Notes under the pieces: model-generated | Told to the model about the DNA's origin: nothing | Seen by the model: the letters and a program-made list of their open reading frames with translations, nothing else | Databases searched by the model: none | Position numbers and translations under genes: made by a program | Part shown: positions 1 through 9,061 of the stretch, one piece after another | How positions within the stretch are numbered: the first letter of the stretch is position 1 | Layout: each line of letters begins with the position of its first letter | Origin: Scopulibacillus daqui | Lineage (GTDB): Bacteria; Bacillota; Bacilli; Bacillales; Sporolactobacillaceae | Reading direction: 5' to 3' | DNA length: 64,000 bases | NCBI RefSeq assembly: GCF_016908855.1 | Contig: NZ_JAFBER010000013.1 | Span: 1 to 64,000 of the forward strand

Positions 1-40
1 TATATTATTACATCATCAATATAAATCAACGGGATATCAG

Positions 41-79
41 TTGGGTTAAGGAGTAGAAGCTATTACTCCTACCCCAACA
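41..79. other. imperfect inverted repeat upstream of the first gene
   Basis: The arms TTGGGTTAAGGAGTA and TATTACTCCTACCCCAA can pair imperfectly. The repeat could be the terminator of a gene lying left of the window or a regulator site; no T tract follows on the plus strand. The rest of 1-255 shows no open frame I can support. Confidence 0.3.
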
Positions 80-272
80 TTTGACGTAGAACCTATTTAA
101 AGACTTGCAGCAAAAAATTTATGAACGGCCAATTGTGTATAATGAGGATTCGAGATGAATTTTTGAGCAATATTGAACAAACGATTGTGCAATTTGCTGT
201 AATTTTTGTTGAATTCAGAATGATAGCGTGGTATGATTTTGTTATTCAACAGTATGGAGGTGTTGTATAACA

Positions 273-1112
273 ATGAAAAAAGGTTTGAGTGATGCCGTTT
301 TCATCCCTGCATGGGAGGTTCGAAAATTCCTTTCTGTAGCAAGTGATGCTGGATTTAGTAGTGTTGAGCTCAATATCCGTGAATCGGAGGGAGATCTTAC
401 ACTTAATACCAAGCCGCATAAAGCAAGAGAAGTGAAACAAATGGCTGAGGAATTTGGTTTAAAAGTCTATTCTGTTTCAACTGGATTGCTTAATTATTAT
501 CCTCTCTCCTCTGAAGATAGCAAACTTCGCGGGCGGGGTGAAGAGACAGCATTACATATGCTGGAAATGGCAGCGGAGATGGGGGCTGAGGTAGTGCAGA
601 TCGTCCCTGGTACTGTTAATCCAAAGACTTGTTACAAAAAAGCTTATAGCCTTGCTCAGGAATCTTTAAGTCGTTTGGCATCTAAAGCTTCTTCCTATGG
701 TGTCACTATAGGCATTGAAAATGTTTGCAATAAATTTTTGCCTAGTGCACTGGAATTTACCCGGTTTCTCGATGAAATCAACCATCCTTCCCTGAAGGCG
801 TATTTTGACAATGGAAATGCATTAGTAACGGGATTCCCTGAACACTTCATTTCTTTGCTGGGCTCTAGAATTGTTGCCATCCATTTAAAAGATTACCGGT
901 TAAGGGCTGGTGATTTTGTTCCAATACTTGAAGGGGATACGAATTGGCCAGCAGTGATGAAAGCAATTAACGATATCCCTTATAACCGACATGTTATAGC
1001 AACACCCCCTTATCCTTATGCGTGCAGTGAATGTTTGGAACATTTAGCGAACAGTACATCGGCAAATTTAACGGCAGTTTTTAAATTAATAGAAAGTGAA
1101 GTTCATCAATAG
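273..1112 (+). CDS. sugar phosphate isomerase/epimerase-like TIM barrel protein
   Basis: A 279-residue protein of the xylose isomerase-like TIM barrel (AP endonuclease family 2) superfamily, which interconverts sugars or sugar acids using one metal ion. Metal-site segments are visible: the Glu of GIENVCNK (about residue 149), the Asp and His region FDNGNALVTGFPEH (about 178-191) and HLKD (about 204-207). In related proteins a final Glu usually stands just before a C-terminal PPYPY motif; here the sequence reads VIATPPYPY, so that ligand seems to be lost. The ATG follows GGAGGTG at a rather long spacing. It stands alone before a bidirectional terminator. A role as hydroxypyruvate isomerase or hexulose epimerase beside the ureide genes is possible but not shown. 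Confidence 0.7.
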   Translation: MKKGLSDAVFIPAWEVRKFLSVASDAGFSSVELNIRESEGDLTLNTKPHKAREVKQMAEEFGLKVYSVSTGLLNYYPLSSEDSKLRGRGEETALHMLEMAAEMGAEVVQIVPGTVNPKTCYKKAYSLAQESLSRLASKASSYGVTIGIENVCNKFLPSALEFTRFLDEINHPSLKAYFDNGNALVTGFPEHFISLLGSRIVAIHLKDYRLRAGDFVPILEGDTNWPAVMKAINDIPYNRHVIATPPYPYACSECLEHLANSTSANLTAVFKLIESEVHQ

Positions 1113-1195
1113 AAGTTTACTTTGCAACGCAAAACGGTTTATTAATAGACTTTTTGCAAATGCAGCTATGACCAGTTAATTAACCGCTGATAAAA

Positions 1196-1228
1196 AACGT
1201 TCCTCCTGCTTTGGAGGAACGTTTTTTT
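1196..1228. terminator. bidirectional rho-independent terminator
   Basis: Stem AACGTTCCTCC / GGAGGAACGTT with an A run on the left and a T8 run on the right. It lies between two convergent genes and can serve both: the isomerase-like gene on plus and the MFS gene on minus. Confidence 0.85.
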
Positions 1229-1233
1229 TAGCG

Positions 1234-2532
1234 TTATGCTTCAATAGTTTCTGCCGTATTCCGTTTGTTATTATTCGATTTGGAACGGACAGTAAGCGCA
1301 ATGGCTGCAGATATAATAAGAGCGATAGCAATAAATATAAAGGCTGTTCTATAATTGCCGCCGCTGGCTTCAATCAAAAGACCCATAATAAATGGCGACA
1401 TAAACCCGGCGATTGAGCCGCCGCAATTCACAACAGAGGAAGAGGTCGCCATAATTTTGGATGGCAAGCTGTCAACAACCAATCCCCAGAAAGATCCTTG
1501 TGCCATGAACATAAAAAATGCGGCAATGCATTGATAAGTAATAACCATCGTGTTTGTCGGTGCTTGAAACATTAAGTAAAGGACGACAGCGCCAATCAAA
1601 ACGTTCGGAATAAAAATCCATTTCCTGTTCCCTTGAAAGCGGTCAGATAGATAGCCGCCGAAAACCATGGTAACAGTGCCAATTAAGTATGGTAATGCAC
1701 TGAAGATTCCCGTCGACATTAAGGAGAAGCCGCGGACATTTATCAAATAAGAAGGAAGCCACGACGTAAACCCCCAGAAAGTAATGTCAAAAAAGAACCA
1801 AATCAGCGTTGTCTGCCATAGTATGGGCTTTCTAAGAACCTCCTTAAAGCTGATATTTTGTTTTTGCTGACCTTGTCCAAATTCTTCATCTTCTTTAAGC
1901 TCTTCAAGTTCAGCTTTTGTTATCTTTGGATGATCTGACGGATTATCTTTAATGATGAACCAGATTAAAAAGCCAATAAATAGACCGGGGATTCCTATAC
2001 AAATGAAAACAGGGCGCCAACCAAAAGATGAAATAATCGCTGCTGCAGCGATTGTGGCGACAGCGGGCCCCAAGGTATTAACTGTAGATTGTATGCTGGT
2101 TGCGGTTCCTCGTTCTTTGCTTGGGAAGTAGGTTGCAATCCCTTTATACGATGAACCGGGTAAAGGCGCTTCGCCTAAACCAAATAAAAAACGGCAGGCT
2201 AACATAAGGGGAAAAGAGAAAATAACACCAGTTAACATAGTAAATAACGACCACCAGCCAATGGCAAAACTCATGACCCTTCTAAAGCCAAATTTATCTG
2301 CCAGTATGCCGCCGGGGATTTGAAAGATAGCGTAGCCAATGAAAAAGGCACTTATAATAAGGCCTTGTGCAGCAGCGCCGATATTAAAGTCTTTCCCTAT
2401 AAAAGGCAAAGCTATAGTGATAACCATTCTGTCTAAAAACGAAAGCATCCAACAGACCCATAATAACAGCAAAACAGTGTACCGTACCTTCCAGCGTTGT
2501 TCGGTTTGCTTCTTTTGATTATAACCGTTCAT
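1234..2532 (-). CDS. MFS transporter, anion:cation symporter (hexuronate/glucarate type)
   Basis: A 432-residue, 12-helix major facilitator. The N-terminal WMLSFLDRMVITIALPFIGK and the stretch GLGEAPLPGSSYKGIATYFP fit the anion:cation symporter branch (ExuT/GudP/phthalate type), which imports organic acids with a proton. A hydrophilic loop rich in E and K (about residues 208-230) separates the two six-helix halves. The ATG has AAGAGGAGG seven bases upstream. It is divergent from a second MFS gene and near the PucR-regulated ureide genes, so an organic acid or ureide substrate is plausible. The substrate cannot be read from sequence. Confidence 0.8.
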   Translation of the reverse strand: MNGYNQKKQTEQRWKVRYTVLLLLWVCWMLSFLDRMVITIALPFIGKDFNIGAAAQGLIISAFFIGYAIFQIPGGILADKFGFRRVMSFAIGWWSLFTMLTGVIFSFPLMLACRFLFGLGEAPLPGSSYKGIATYFPSKERGTATSIQSTVNTLGPAVATIAAAAIISSFGWRPVFICIGIPGLFIGFLIWFIIKDNPSDHPKITKAELEELKEDEEFGQGQQKQNISFKEVLRKPILWQTTLIWFFFDITFWGFTSWLPSYLINVRGFSLMSTGIFSALPYLIGTVTMVFGGYLSDRFQGNRKWIFIPNVLIGAVVLYLMFQAPTNTMVITYQCIAAFFMFMAQGSFWGLVVDSLPSKIMATSSSVVNCGGSIAGFMSPFIMGLLIEASGGNYRTAFIFIAIALIISAAIALTVRSKSNNNKRNTAETIEA

Positions 2533-2902
2533 GAAATAACCTCCTCTTAAATTAATGTAAGATTTAAAATTCAGCGGGACTAAATGCTTTGTCGCATTTG
2601 AAAGTGTTTTATTAATGATAATTAATAATCTAAATTATCTCACTATTTAAGTTAAACAAAAGTAAAGGGCAATGACTATTTAATATTAATAAATAACAAA
2701 CATTTTTTATACAATTTGTACATATCGTTATTTATTTATTACAAAATGAAAGCGAATTATCAGCATATTAAATAATAAAACATTAAAAATTTGTTTTATT
2801 TGGCCAATGTAGTAATCCTATTCATCTTTTAAAATGAAATAGAAAATGTCGAATATTGTCCAAAAAAATCGACTATTGAATGAAAAGGGGGAGCGTCAAA
2901 AT
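2533..2902. other. AT-rich divergent promoter region
   Basis: About 370 bases between two divergent transporter genes, very AT-rich, with no convincing open frame. It must hold the promoters of both genes. I could not single out a strong -35/-10 pair. Confidence 0.4.
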
Positions 2903-4165
2903 ATGATGACGGGAAAGAGAGAAGAACCGAACAGCTTCAATAAAACAAAAAGTAAGATACCATATTGGTGGAAAGCAGTTATTGCATTTACATTAGGCTG
3001 GATGTTTATAAATGCGGACAAATATTTTTTAAATCCAATTTTAGGAGATATCGGGGCGGATTATCATCTTAATAACGCACAGCTTGGACTTGTTAACAGC
3101 ATCTTTTATCTGACCTACACATTTGCTCAGGTTCCTGTGGGAACATTCAGTGATAAATACGGCAGGAAACTATTGCTTGTTACTGGATTTATATTATTTG
3201 GCATTTTCACAGGCGTAAGCGGTCTAATGGCTGGCTTTATAAGTTTTTTAGTTGCGAGGGCATTGGCGGGGCTTACCGCGTCAACATGGTACGGTCCGCA
3301 ATTTGCGCTGTCATCTGAAGCCATTCCGGAAAAACACAGAACAGTTGGAAGCGCAATCATTAACAGTGGATCAGGCATAGGCACTGCATTGGGTTTTATT
3401 CTCTCAAGCACATTGGTATTGGATAAAGGCATAAGCTGGCGTGTCCCTTTTTATATCTTCGGAGCACTTACTGTTCTGGTCGGGATATTTATAGCCATAA
3501 CAGTTAAGGAGAATAGGAAGAAGCCGAAGCAAGAAAGCGAGACAGCGGCTGCATCGGGGGAAGAAAAGGGAGAGAAAGTATCAATTATTGCCCTTCTTAA
3601 AAATCGAAATCTTTTGATTATATTTCTTGAATTATTTTGCTCTATTTATGGCTTTACCGTTATCGTTACTTGGCTGCCCAAGTTTTTAACGACAGAACGA
3701 GGGTTTGAAGGCAGCGCAGTCGGCCTGATATCAGCTTTGGTCCCATTAGCCTCCATTCCTGGGGCACTTATAGCAAGTTATATTTCAGATCGAATGGGCC
3801 GTAAAAAACCGTTCGCTTTCGTTCTTATCCCAGTATCTGCAATAGCATTATGGGCGACTATTTATATTCAAAGCGTTCCATTGTTGATTGCTGCCTTGGT
3901 TATTTATGGGATGTTCGGTAAGATTGCTCTTGATCCGATACTTATATCATCAGTTTCCGAGAATGTCAGTAAAACAACTTATGGTACAGCCTTTAGCCTT
4001 TATAATTTTATAGGTATGATATCCTCAATTATTGCACCATGGTTTACAGGGCTTCTCTCGGATAAAACAGGCAGCATGGCCTCTGGATTTTACTCAGCGG
4101 TTATTGTCCTTGTTTTAGGGATGATTATAATGATTTTTTATAAGGAGAAATCAAAAGTTAAATGA
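2903..4165 (+). CDS. MFS transporter
   Basis: A 420-residue, 12-helix major facilitator. The family motif DKYGRK follows helix 2 (GTFSDKYGRKLLL) and is echoed in the second half as SDRMGRKKP. A charged loop of about 30 residues (KENRKKPKQESETAAASGEE) lies between the halves. The frame is open from 2846, but AAAAGGGGGAGCG lies just before two tandem ATGs at 2903/2906, whereas nothing resembles a ribosome site before 2846; hence the later start. The substrate is unknown; proximity to pucR and the allantoate genes suggests a ureide or organic anion. Confidence 0.75.
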   Translation: MMTGKREEPNSFNKTKSKIPYWWKAVIAFTLGWMFINADKYFLNPILGDIGADYHLNNAQLGLVNSIFYLTYTFAQVPVGTFSDKYGRKLLLVTGFILFGIFTGVSGLMAGFISFLVARALAGLTASTWYGPQFALSSEAIPEKHRTVGSAIINSGSGIGTALGFILSSTLVLDKGISWRVPFYIFGALTVLVGIFIAITVKENRKKPKQESETAAASGEEKGEKVSIIALLKNRNLLIIFLELFCSIYGFTVIVTWLPKFLTTERGFEGSAVGLISALVPLASIPGALIASYISDRMGRKKPFAFVLIPVSAIALWATIYIQSVPLLIAALVIYGMFGKIALDPILISSVSENVSKTTYGTAFSLYNFIGMISSIIAPWFTGLLSDKTGSMASGFYSAVIVLVLGMIIMIFYKEKSKVK

Positions 4166-4304
4166 GAAATTTAATTGAACCTATTTTAAGTTTTGAGTCA
4201 TTTTGTCATCCGATGTCACCCATAAATCGTGATATGTATGTGGAATTTTGGTTGTGATACTTTTAACACGGAGCTTTCATTTAAAAAAAGCTTTCAACGA
4301 AAAA

Positions 4305-4336
4305 AGCAGGATAACATGTATAAAAGTTATCCTGCT
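4305..4336. terminator. terminator of the pucR-like gene
   Basis: Stem AGCAGGATAAC / GTTATCCTGCT. On the minus strand it is followed by T6, fitting termination of the regulator gene that ends at 4343. The plus side has a weaker T-rich stretch (CTATTTTTAT), so it may also stop the upstream MFS transcript. Confidence 0.8.
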
Positions 4337-4342
4337 CTATTT

Positions 4343-5983
4343 TTATAAAAGAGACATAATTAAAAGAGCGACGCGAATCCGTAAAGTATCTTCAGGATCT
4401 TGGATTGAACAGTCCATGATGGATTCGCATTTATTGATCCGGTATTTAACCGTATTGCGGTGAATAAACATTTTCCTTGATGTTTCTGATATTTCTCCTT
4501 GTAAATTAAGGAAGATTTCAAGGGTTTTTAATAATTCAGCATCCTCTTTTGATTTAGGATGCGCAAGATCACGAAGGGTATTTTCACAGAATTCTTTTAA
4601 GTGTTTAGATGGAATCATTAGTAAGAGTTCTTTCATTTCCTTAATTTTATAGTGTTGAATAAACTGGCTTTTATTTAATTCATAGCCGTGCTTAATCGTA
4701 TCTATGGCTTCATGATATGCTGTGGGTATATTATTGACCGATTGTACATGACTGCTGACGCCGAATGATAAAGGGTTATCTAATGAATTTTCCTGTATGC
4801 GTTTTAAGAAAGATGAAGTCATTCTTTTTGCTTCTGAATTGTATGTCGAAAATTGGAGAAGCATGACATAATATTTTTCTTTTGTAAATAGAACACCGTT
4901 TATCTCTGTTTGGGCGAGTTCATCTTCAAGAAAGTCATAAACGGCATTATGCAGCTTGCCTATTTCATCTGCTTGTATATTATTGGCTTGATCGTTTCTA
5001 TGGTTTTCTCCATCCAATTGGCAAGCGACACAGACATAATGCTTATCCTTTTCCAACCCGTAATAATTGCCGACGGTTAAAATTTCATCTTCTGAAGTTA
5101 TCCTTCCATCAATTAAATCCGCAAAAAAGTTATTTTTAAATTGTTTTTCATTTTCTTGAATCGCCTGCTGCTTAATAATTGTAAATGATATAACATTTGA
5201 AGCTTGTTCGATGGCTAATTTTGAAGCCGGATATGGCAAGGTTGAAGCATCGACAATGACCAATATACTCGGTGTCTGGTGCTTGGTTATTACTGGGAAT
5301 GTAGTTATCGATCGTTCACCTTGCCCTTTTACAGCAAAAGGTTCAAATGTGGCGCCGCTGCTGGCAGCTTCTAAATGATTTCTAACTTTATTTAGAATCA
5401 TATCTTTCATTTCTTTCATTGAATCTTTTCGAAACTCATGAGAAAGAGCCAAAGATTCGCCGCGATGATTTAACAGCATAGCAGGCCGTTTCAAAAAATA
5501 GCCGAGTTGTTCAACAAGTGAACTTAAACTATATTCTTTCATCATCATTTCTGAAAATTTTTGATGAATATGGATCGCATAAAACAATTCTTCTAATTTA
5601 TCATTATTTAAATAATTTAAAATTTGCTGGGAAACTTCGCCTAAGGTAAACGACATCGGCAATTCAATTATTGGCATGGCCAGGTCGTCTGCGAGTAATT
5701 TAACTTCTTCAGGAAGGTGTTTGTGAAAGCGTTTTAGTTTGATGATAATGCCTGCGCAAGATTTTCTGTTCATTTCTTTAATTAATTCGCAAAATCCTTC
5801 GCTGTCATCTTTAAATCCGTAACCAGTAGTCAGGAGCATATGATGTTTATCTAAAAATAGATTTACATCCGGTGTGTCGGAAGTGTTTACAAATGTCACG
5901 GTTCTTTCTAACCCCCGGTGGCCGGCAAGGATTTTGCATGCTTTAAGCGGTTCCAAAATAAATAAATCATTAACAGTTTTCAT
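4343..5983 (-). CDS. pucR: PucR-family transcriptional regulator
   Basis: A 546-residue protein with the order typical of PucR/CdaR regulators: an N-terminal purine-catabolism domain (about 1-125), a central sensor/GGDEF-like region (about 270-420) and a C-terminal helix-turn-helix (about 485-540; FIHRNTVKYRINKCESIM is the recognisable end). PucR in B. subtilis controls allantoin and purine use. Start ATG at 5983 has GAGGGG seven bases upstream. It is divergent from the allantoate amidohydrolase gene across about 440 bases and so is the likely local regulator of the ureide genes. The symbol is by family; orthology to B. subtilis pucR is not proven. Confidence 0.8.
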   Translation of the reverse strand: MKTVNDLFILEPLKACKILAGHRGLERTVTFVNTSDTPDVNLFLDKHHMLLTTGYGFKDDSEGFCELIKEMNRKSCAGIIIKLKRFHKHLPEEVKLLADDLAMPIIELPMSFTLGEVSQQILNYLNNDKLEELFYAIHIHQKFSEMMMKEYSLSSLVEQLGYFLKRPAMLLNHRGESLALSHEFRKDSMKEMKDMILNKVRNHLEAASSGATFEPFAVKGQGERSITTFPVITKHQTPSILVIVDASTLPYPASKLAIEQASNVISFTIIKQQAIQENEKQFKNNFFADLIDGRITSEDEILTVGNYYGLEKDKHYVCVACQLDGENHRNDQANNIQADEIGKLHNAVYDFLEDELAQTEINGVLFTKEKYYVMLLQFSTYNSEAKRMTSSFLKRIQENSLDNPLSFGVSSHVQSVNNIPTAYHEAIDTIKHGYELNKSQFIQHYKIKEMKELLLMIPSKHLKEFCENTLRDLAHPKSKEDAELLKTLEIFLNLQGEISETSRKMFIHRNTVKYRINKCESIMDCSIQDPEDTLRIRVALLIMSLL

Positions 5984-6425
5984 ACAATAACCCCTCGAAT
6001 TTTCCTTTTGTTTTTTATTAAAATCTATTTTATGTTAATTATGCATAAAAATCAAAAGAAAATTTATTAATTTTAGACAATGACTTTAAAATAATGAACA
6101 ATTAAACTTATAAATAAAGAAAATTTTGTACATTACTTGAAGTTTTAAGGCATTTTCATAGATAAAAAGATGGGGGGCTAGGGACACGGATTAATGTTTG
6201 GGTAAGGAAGCAGATATAGCTGTAGAAGAAATTTTCAATATAAAAAAATAAATTCAGCCTTTATATAGGAAGAAAGATGAATTTCGAAACCACGATATCT
6301 CCTTTGTTCTGTCATAAAGTCTATGATTATCGAAAAAGACGTGCAGGAGATCCTGCTGGCTGGTTCTATTAGATTAAAAGGCAGTTTAGATTAAGTAAAC
6401 AAAAAAGAAGTGAAAGGTGGAGCTG
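5984..6425. other. intergenic region, divergent control region of pucR and the ureide genes
   Basis: The left half is AT-rich and probably holds both promoters. The right half (about 6170-6400) contains short, interrupted reading frames, for example one giving SMIIEKDVQEILLAGSIR before a stop near 6394. These look like remnants but match nothing I recognise. No full gene can be supported. Confidence 0.35.
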
Positions 6426-7682
6426 ATGAATACTAAAGTTGACCTTAATATAGAAGAAGAAACGGTCAAAACCCTGGAATGGCTTGGACAATTTGGCCGT
6501 GATTCAGAAGGCGGGATTTCAAGACTTTTATATACTCAAGAATGGATAGATGCTCAAAGATCACTCGCAAAATTGTTCGAGGATGAGGGATTAACCGTCC
6601 ACCAAGACGAAGTCGGCAATTTATTTGGAAGACTTGAAGGATCGGTATATAAGGATGAAACGATTCTTACAGGCTCCCATGTCGACACGGTTAAAAACGG
6701 AGGCTTATATGACGGTCAATACGGAATTGTTGCCGGCTTTATTGCGATTAAATATTTGAAAAGAAAGTATGGTCAGCCTCTTCGCAATATTGAGGTAGTG
6801 TCAATGGCTGAAGAGGAAGGCAGCCGTTTTCCTTATACTTTTTGGGGATCAAATAATATCGTTGGAAAAGCGAGAAAAGAAGATGTGAAAGAACTAAAGG
6901 ATTTTGATGGCATTTCATTTGAAGAAGCCATGCATAAGGCGGGATGCGATTATAAGAAAAACCCTGAAAAGATTCGCGACGATTTAAAAGCTTATATTGA
7001 ACTTCATGTTGAACAAGGGAATGTTTTAGAAACAGAGGGTTTTCCAATAGGCATTGTTGAGCATATCGTCGGTCAAAGACGTTTTACAATCGAAGTGACA
7101 GGCCAAGCCAATCATGCCGGCACAACGCCAATGAAATATCGCAAAGACGCAATGAATGCAGCCAGCCGAATGGTTTGTGAAATAAATGAATTGGCATTAT
7201 CGTATGGCGATCCTTTAGTGGCGACAGTCGGCAAAATAATGCTTGAGCCAAATATAGTTAACGTCGTACCGGGAAAGGCCGTTTTTACGCTTGATATAAG
7301 GCATACATCTAAGGCGTTACTTGAGGCATTTGCTGATAAAGTGACCGCGAAAATGCGTAAAATTGCAGACAAGCTAGGTGTAGAAATCAATATAGACATG
7401 TGGATGGATGCTGATCCTGTACCGATGGACCAAAGAATTGTGAAAATCATTCAAAATCAATGTGATGAAAACAAATTAAATTACAGGTTAATGCACAGCG
7501 GTGCCGGCCACGATGCACAAAATTTTGCAGAAGTGGTGCCGGCAGCGATGATTTTCGTTCCCAGCCGCAAAGGTATTAGTCACAATCCGGCTGAATTTAC
7601 AGAGCCCTGTGATTTGGCCGAGGGTGTTAAAGCTCTAATAGGAGCATTATACAAATTAGGATATCAGGAAGAAGGGGTTTAG
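6426..7682 (+). CDS. allC: allantoate amidohydrolase (M20 family)
   Basis: About 418 residues; hydrolyses allantoate to (S)-ureidoglycine, ammonia and CO2 in the cytoplasm. Visible metal and active-site segments are GSHVDTVKNGGLYDG, the paired acids of MAEEEGSRFP, HVEQG, the dimer-domain motif NHAGTTPM and the C-terminal SGAGHDA. N-carbamoyl-amino-acid hydrolases share this fold, but the neighbours (pucR, pucG, allD, allE) favour allantoate. A GTG at 6417 is in frame; the ATG at 6426 is preferred because AAAGGTGG lies at normal distance. The stop is two bases before the pucG start, so the two are translationally close. Confidence 0.88.
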   Translation: MNTKVDLNIEEETVKTLEWLGQFGRDSEGGISRLLYTQEWIDAQRSLAKLFEDEGLTVHQDEVGNLFGRLEGSVYKDETILTGSHVDTVKNGGLYDGQYGIVAGFIAIKYLKRKYGQPLRNIEVVSMAEEEGSRFPYTFWGSNNIVGKARKEDVKELKDFDGISFEEAMHKAGCDYKKNPEKIRDDLKAYIELHVEQGNVLETEGFPIGIVEHIVGQRRFTIEVTGQANHAGTTPMKYRKDAMNAASRMVCEINELALSYGDPLVATVGKIMLEPNIVNVVPGKAVFTLDIRHTSKALLEAFADKVTAKMRKIADKLGVEINIDMWMDADPVPMDQRIVKIIQNQCDENKLNYRLMHSGAGHDAQNFAEVVPAAMIFVPSRKGISHNPAEFTEPCDLAEGVKALIGALYKLGYQEEGV

Positions 7683-7684
7683 AA

Positions 7685-8920
7685 ATGAGTTATACTGATT
7701 TGGATACGCCGATGAGAACGATTATGACGCCGGGGCCGGTAGAAGCTGACCCGCGCGTTCTAAGAGCTATGACAACGCCGATTATCGGACAGTTTGATCC
7801 TAAATTTTTAGAGCTTATGAATGAAACAATGGACCTTTTGAAATATGCTTTTCAGACAAATAATAAGTGGGCATTTCCAATAGACGGTACATCTAGGGCC
7901 GGTCTCGAAGCGCTCTTATGCAGTGTCATCGAACCGGGTGATAAGGTGCTGATCCCTATCTTTGGACGTTTTGGCTATTTGCTTCAGGAAATCGCAAGCC
8001 GCTGCAATGCTGAAATCCATACGTTAGAAAAAGAGTGGGGAGAAGTATTTGATCCTGAAGAAGTCATTGAAGCCATTAAGCGGGTGAAACCAAAGTTGGT
8101 AGTCATTGTTCACGGCGAAACATCCACAGGACGCTTACAGCCTCTTGAAGAAATAGGACGTTTTTGCCGCGAAAACGATGTATTGATTGCTGTTGATGCT
8201 GTTGCGACTTTAGGCGGCATTGACGTAAGAACAGATGAATGGTGTTTGGATGCAGTTATTACCGGCACGCAAAAATGTTTGGGCGTTCCGTCCGGTATGG
8301 CGCCGCTCACCTATAATGAACGGATTGAAAAGATTCTTAAGGCGCGTAAAAAAATTGAACGGGGCCTATCAGAGTTTTCTTCGAATAGCAGAAGAATTCA
8401 AAGCAATTATCTTGATTTAAGCCAAATTCAAGATTATTGGGGGCCGGATCGCCTGAATCACCATACTGAAGCAACTTCAATGCTTTATGGGCTTCGTGAA
8501 GGGCTGCGTGTCATAAAAGAGGAGGGCCTTAAAGCACGTTTTAAGCGCCACAAATTACACGAGAAAGCCCTTGTTGCAGGTTTGGAAGCAATGGGTGTTG
8601 CGTTATTCGGCGATACTGAACATAAGATGACTAATGTGACGTGCATCAAAGTCCCTGAGGGCATTAAGGAAGAGGATATTCGCAGGACTTTACTGGAGCA
8701 TTTCGGCGTTGAAATTGCAGCGGCATTTGGTCCATTAAAAGGTCAAATATTGAGAATTGGTTCCATGGGCTACAGCTGCCGCAAGGAAAATATTCTAAAG
8801 GTCCTTGGCGCTTTGGAAGCTACACTAATAAAATATGGCGCTAAGGTGAACCGTGGAGAAGCCTTGCAAACAGCCTTAGGCATTTATGAAAATGTCGATC
8901 AATTAGCCGCCACTGTTTAA
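7685..8920 (+). CDS. pucG: (S)-ureidoglycine--glyoxylate aminotransferase
   Basis: A 411-residue class V aminotransferase of the PucG group. It transfers the amino group of ureidoglycine to glyoxylate, giving oxalurate and glycine, using pyridoxal phosphate. The N-terminal IMTPGPVEADPRVLRAM, the phosphate-site HGETSTG, the Asp of AVDAVATLGG (about 165) and the PLP lysine in GTQKCLGVP (about 196) are all seen. It directly follows allC, the source of its substrate. AllE and AllD downstream provide a second route from ureidoglycine to oxalurate, an unusual redundancy. Confidence 0.9.
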   Translation: MSYTDLDTPMRTIMTPGPVEADPRVLRAMTTPIIGQFDPKFLELMNETMDLLKYAFQTNNKWAFPIDGTSRAGLEALLCSVIEPGDKVLIPIFGRFGYLLQEIASRCNAEIHTLEKEWGEVFDPEEVIEAIKRVKPKLVVIVHGETSTGRLQPLEEIGRFCRENDVLIAVDAVATLGGIDVRTDEWCLDAVITGTQKCLGVPSGMAPLTYNERIEKILKARKKIERGLSEFSSNSRRIQSNYLDLSQIQDYWGPDRLNHHTEATSMLYGLREGLRVIKEEGLKARFKRHKLHEKALVAGLEAMGVALFGDTEHKMTNVTCIKVPEGIKEEDIRRTLLEHFGVEIAAAFGPLKGQILRIGSMGYSCRKENILKVLGALEATLIKYGAKVNRGEALQTALGIYENVDQLAATV

Positions 8921-9061
8921 AATGTGGAATCTAGTAGCAAACTCTATTAGTTCAGCTTTTCATACTAGTATCGTTTGTAATGCCTTTAGGAGTAAAAGGC
9001 ACTAAATGAATGAATAGTTATAACATCATTTAATGGTTCCTAAAAGTTTGGAGTGAAAAAT

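Noticed and set aside
4248-4463. 71-residue ORF on plus
   Set aside because: It contains the pucR terminator and overlaps the pucR 3' end on the other strand.
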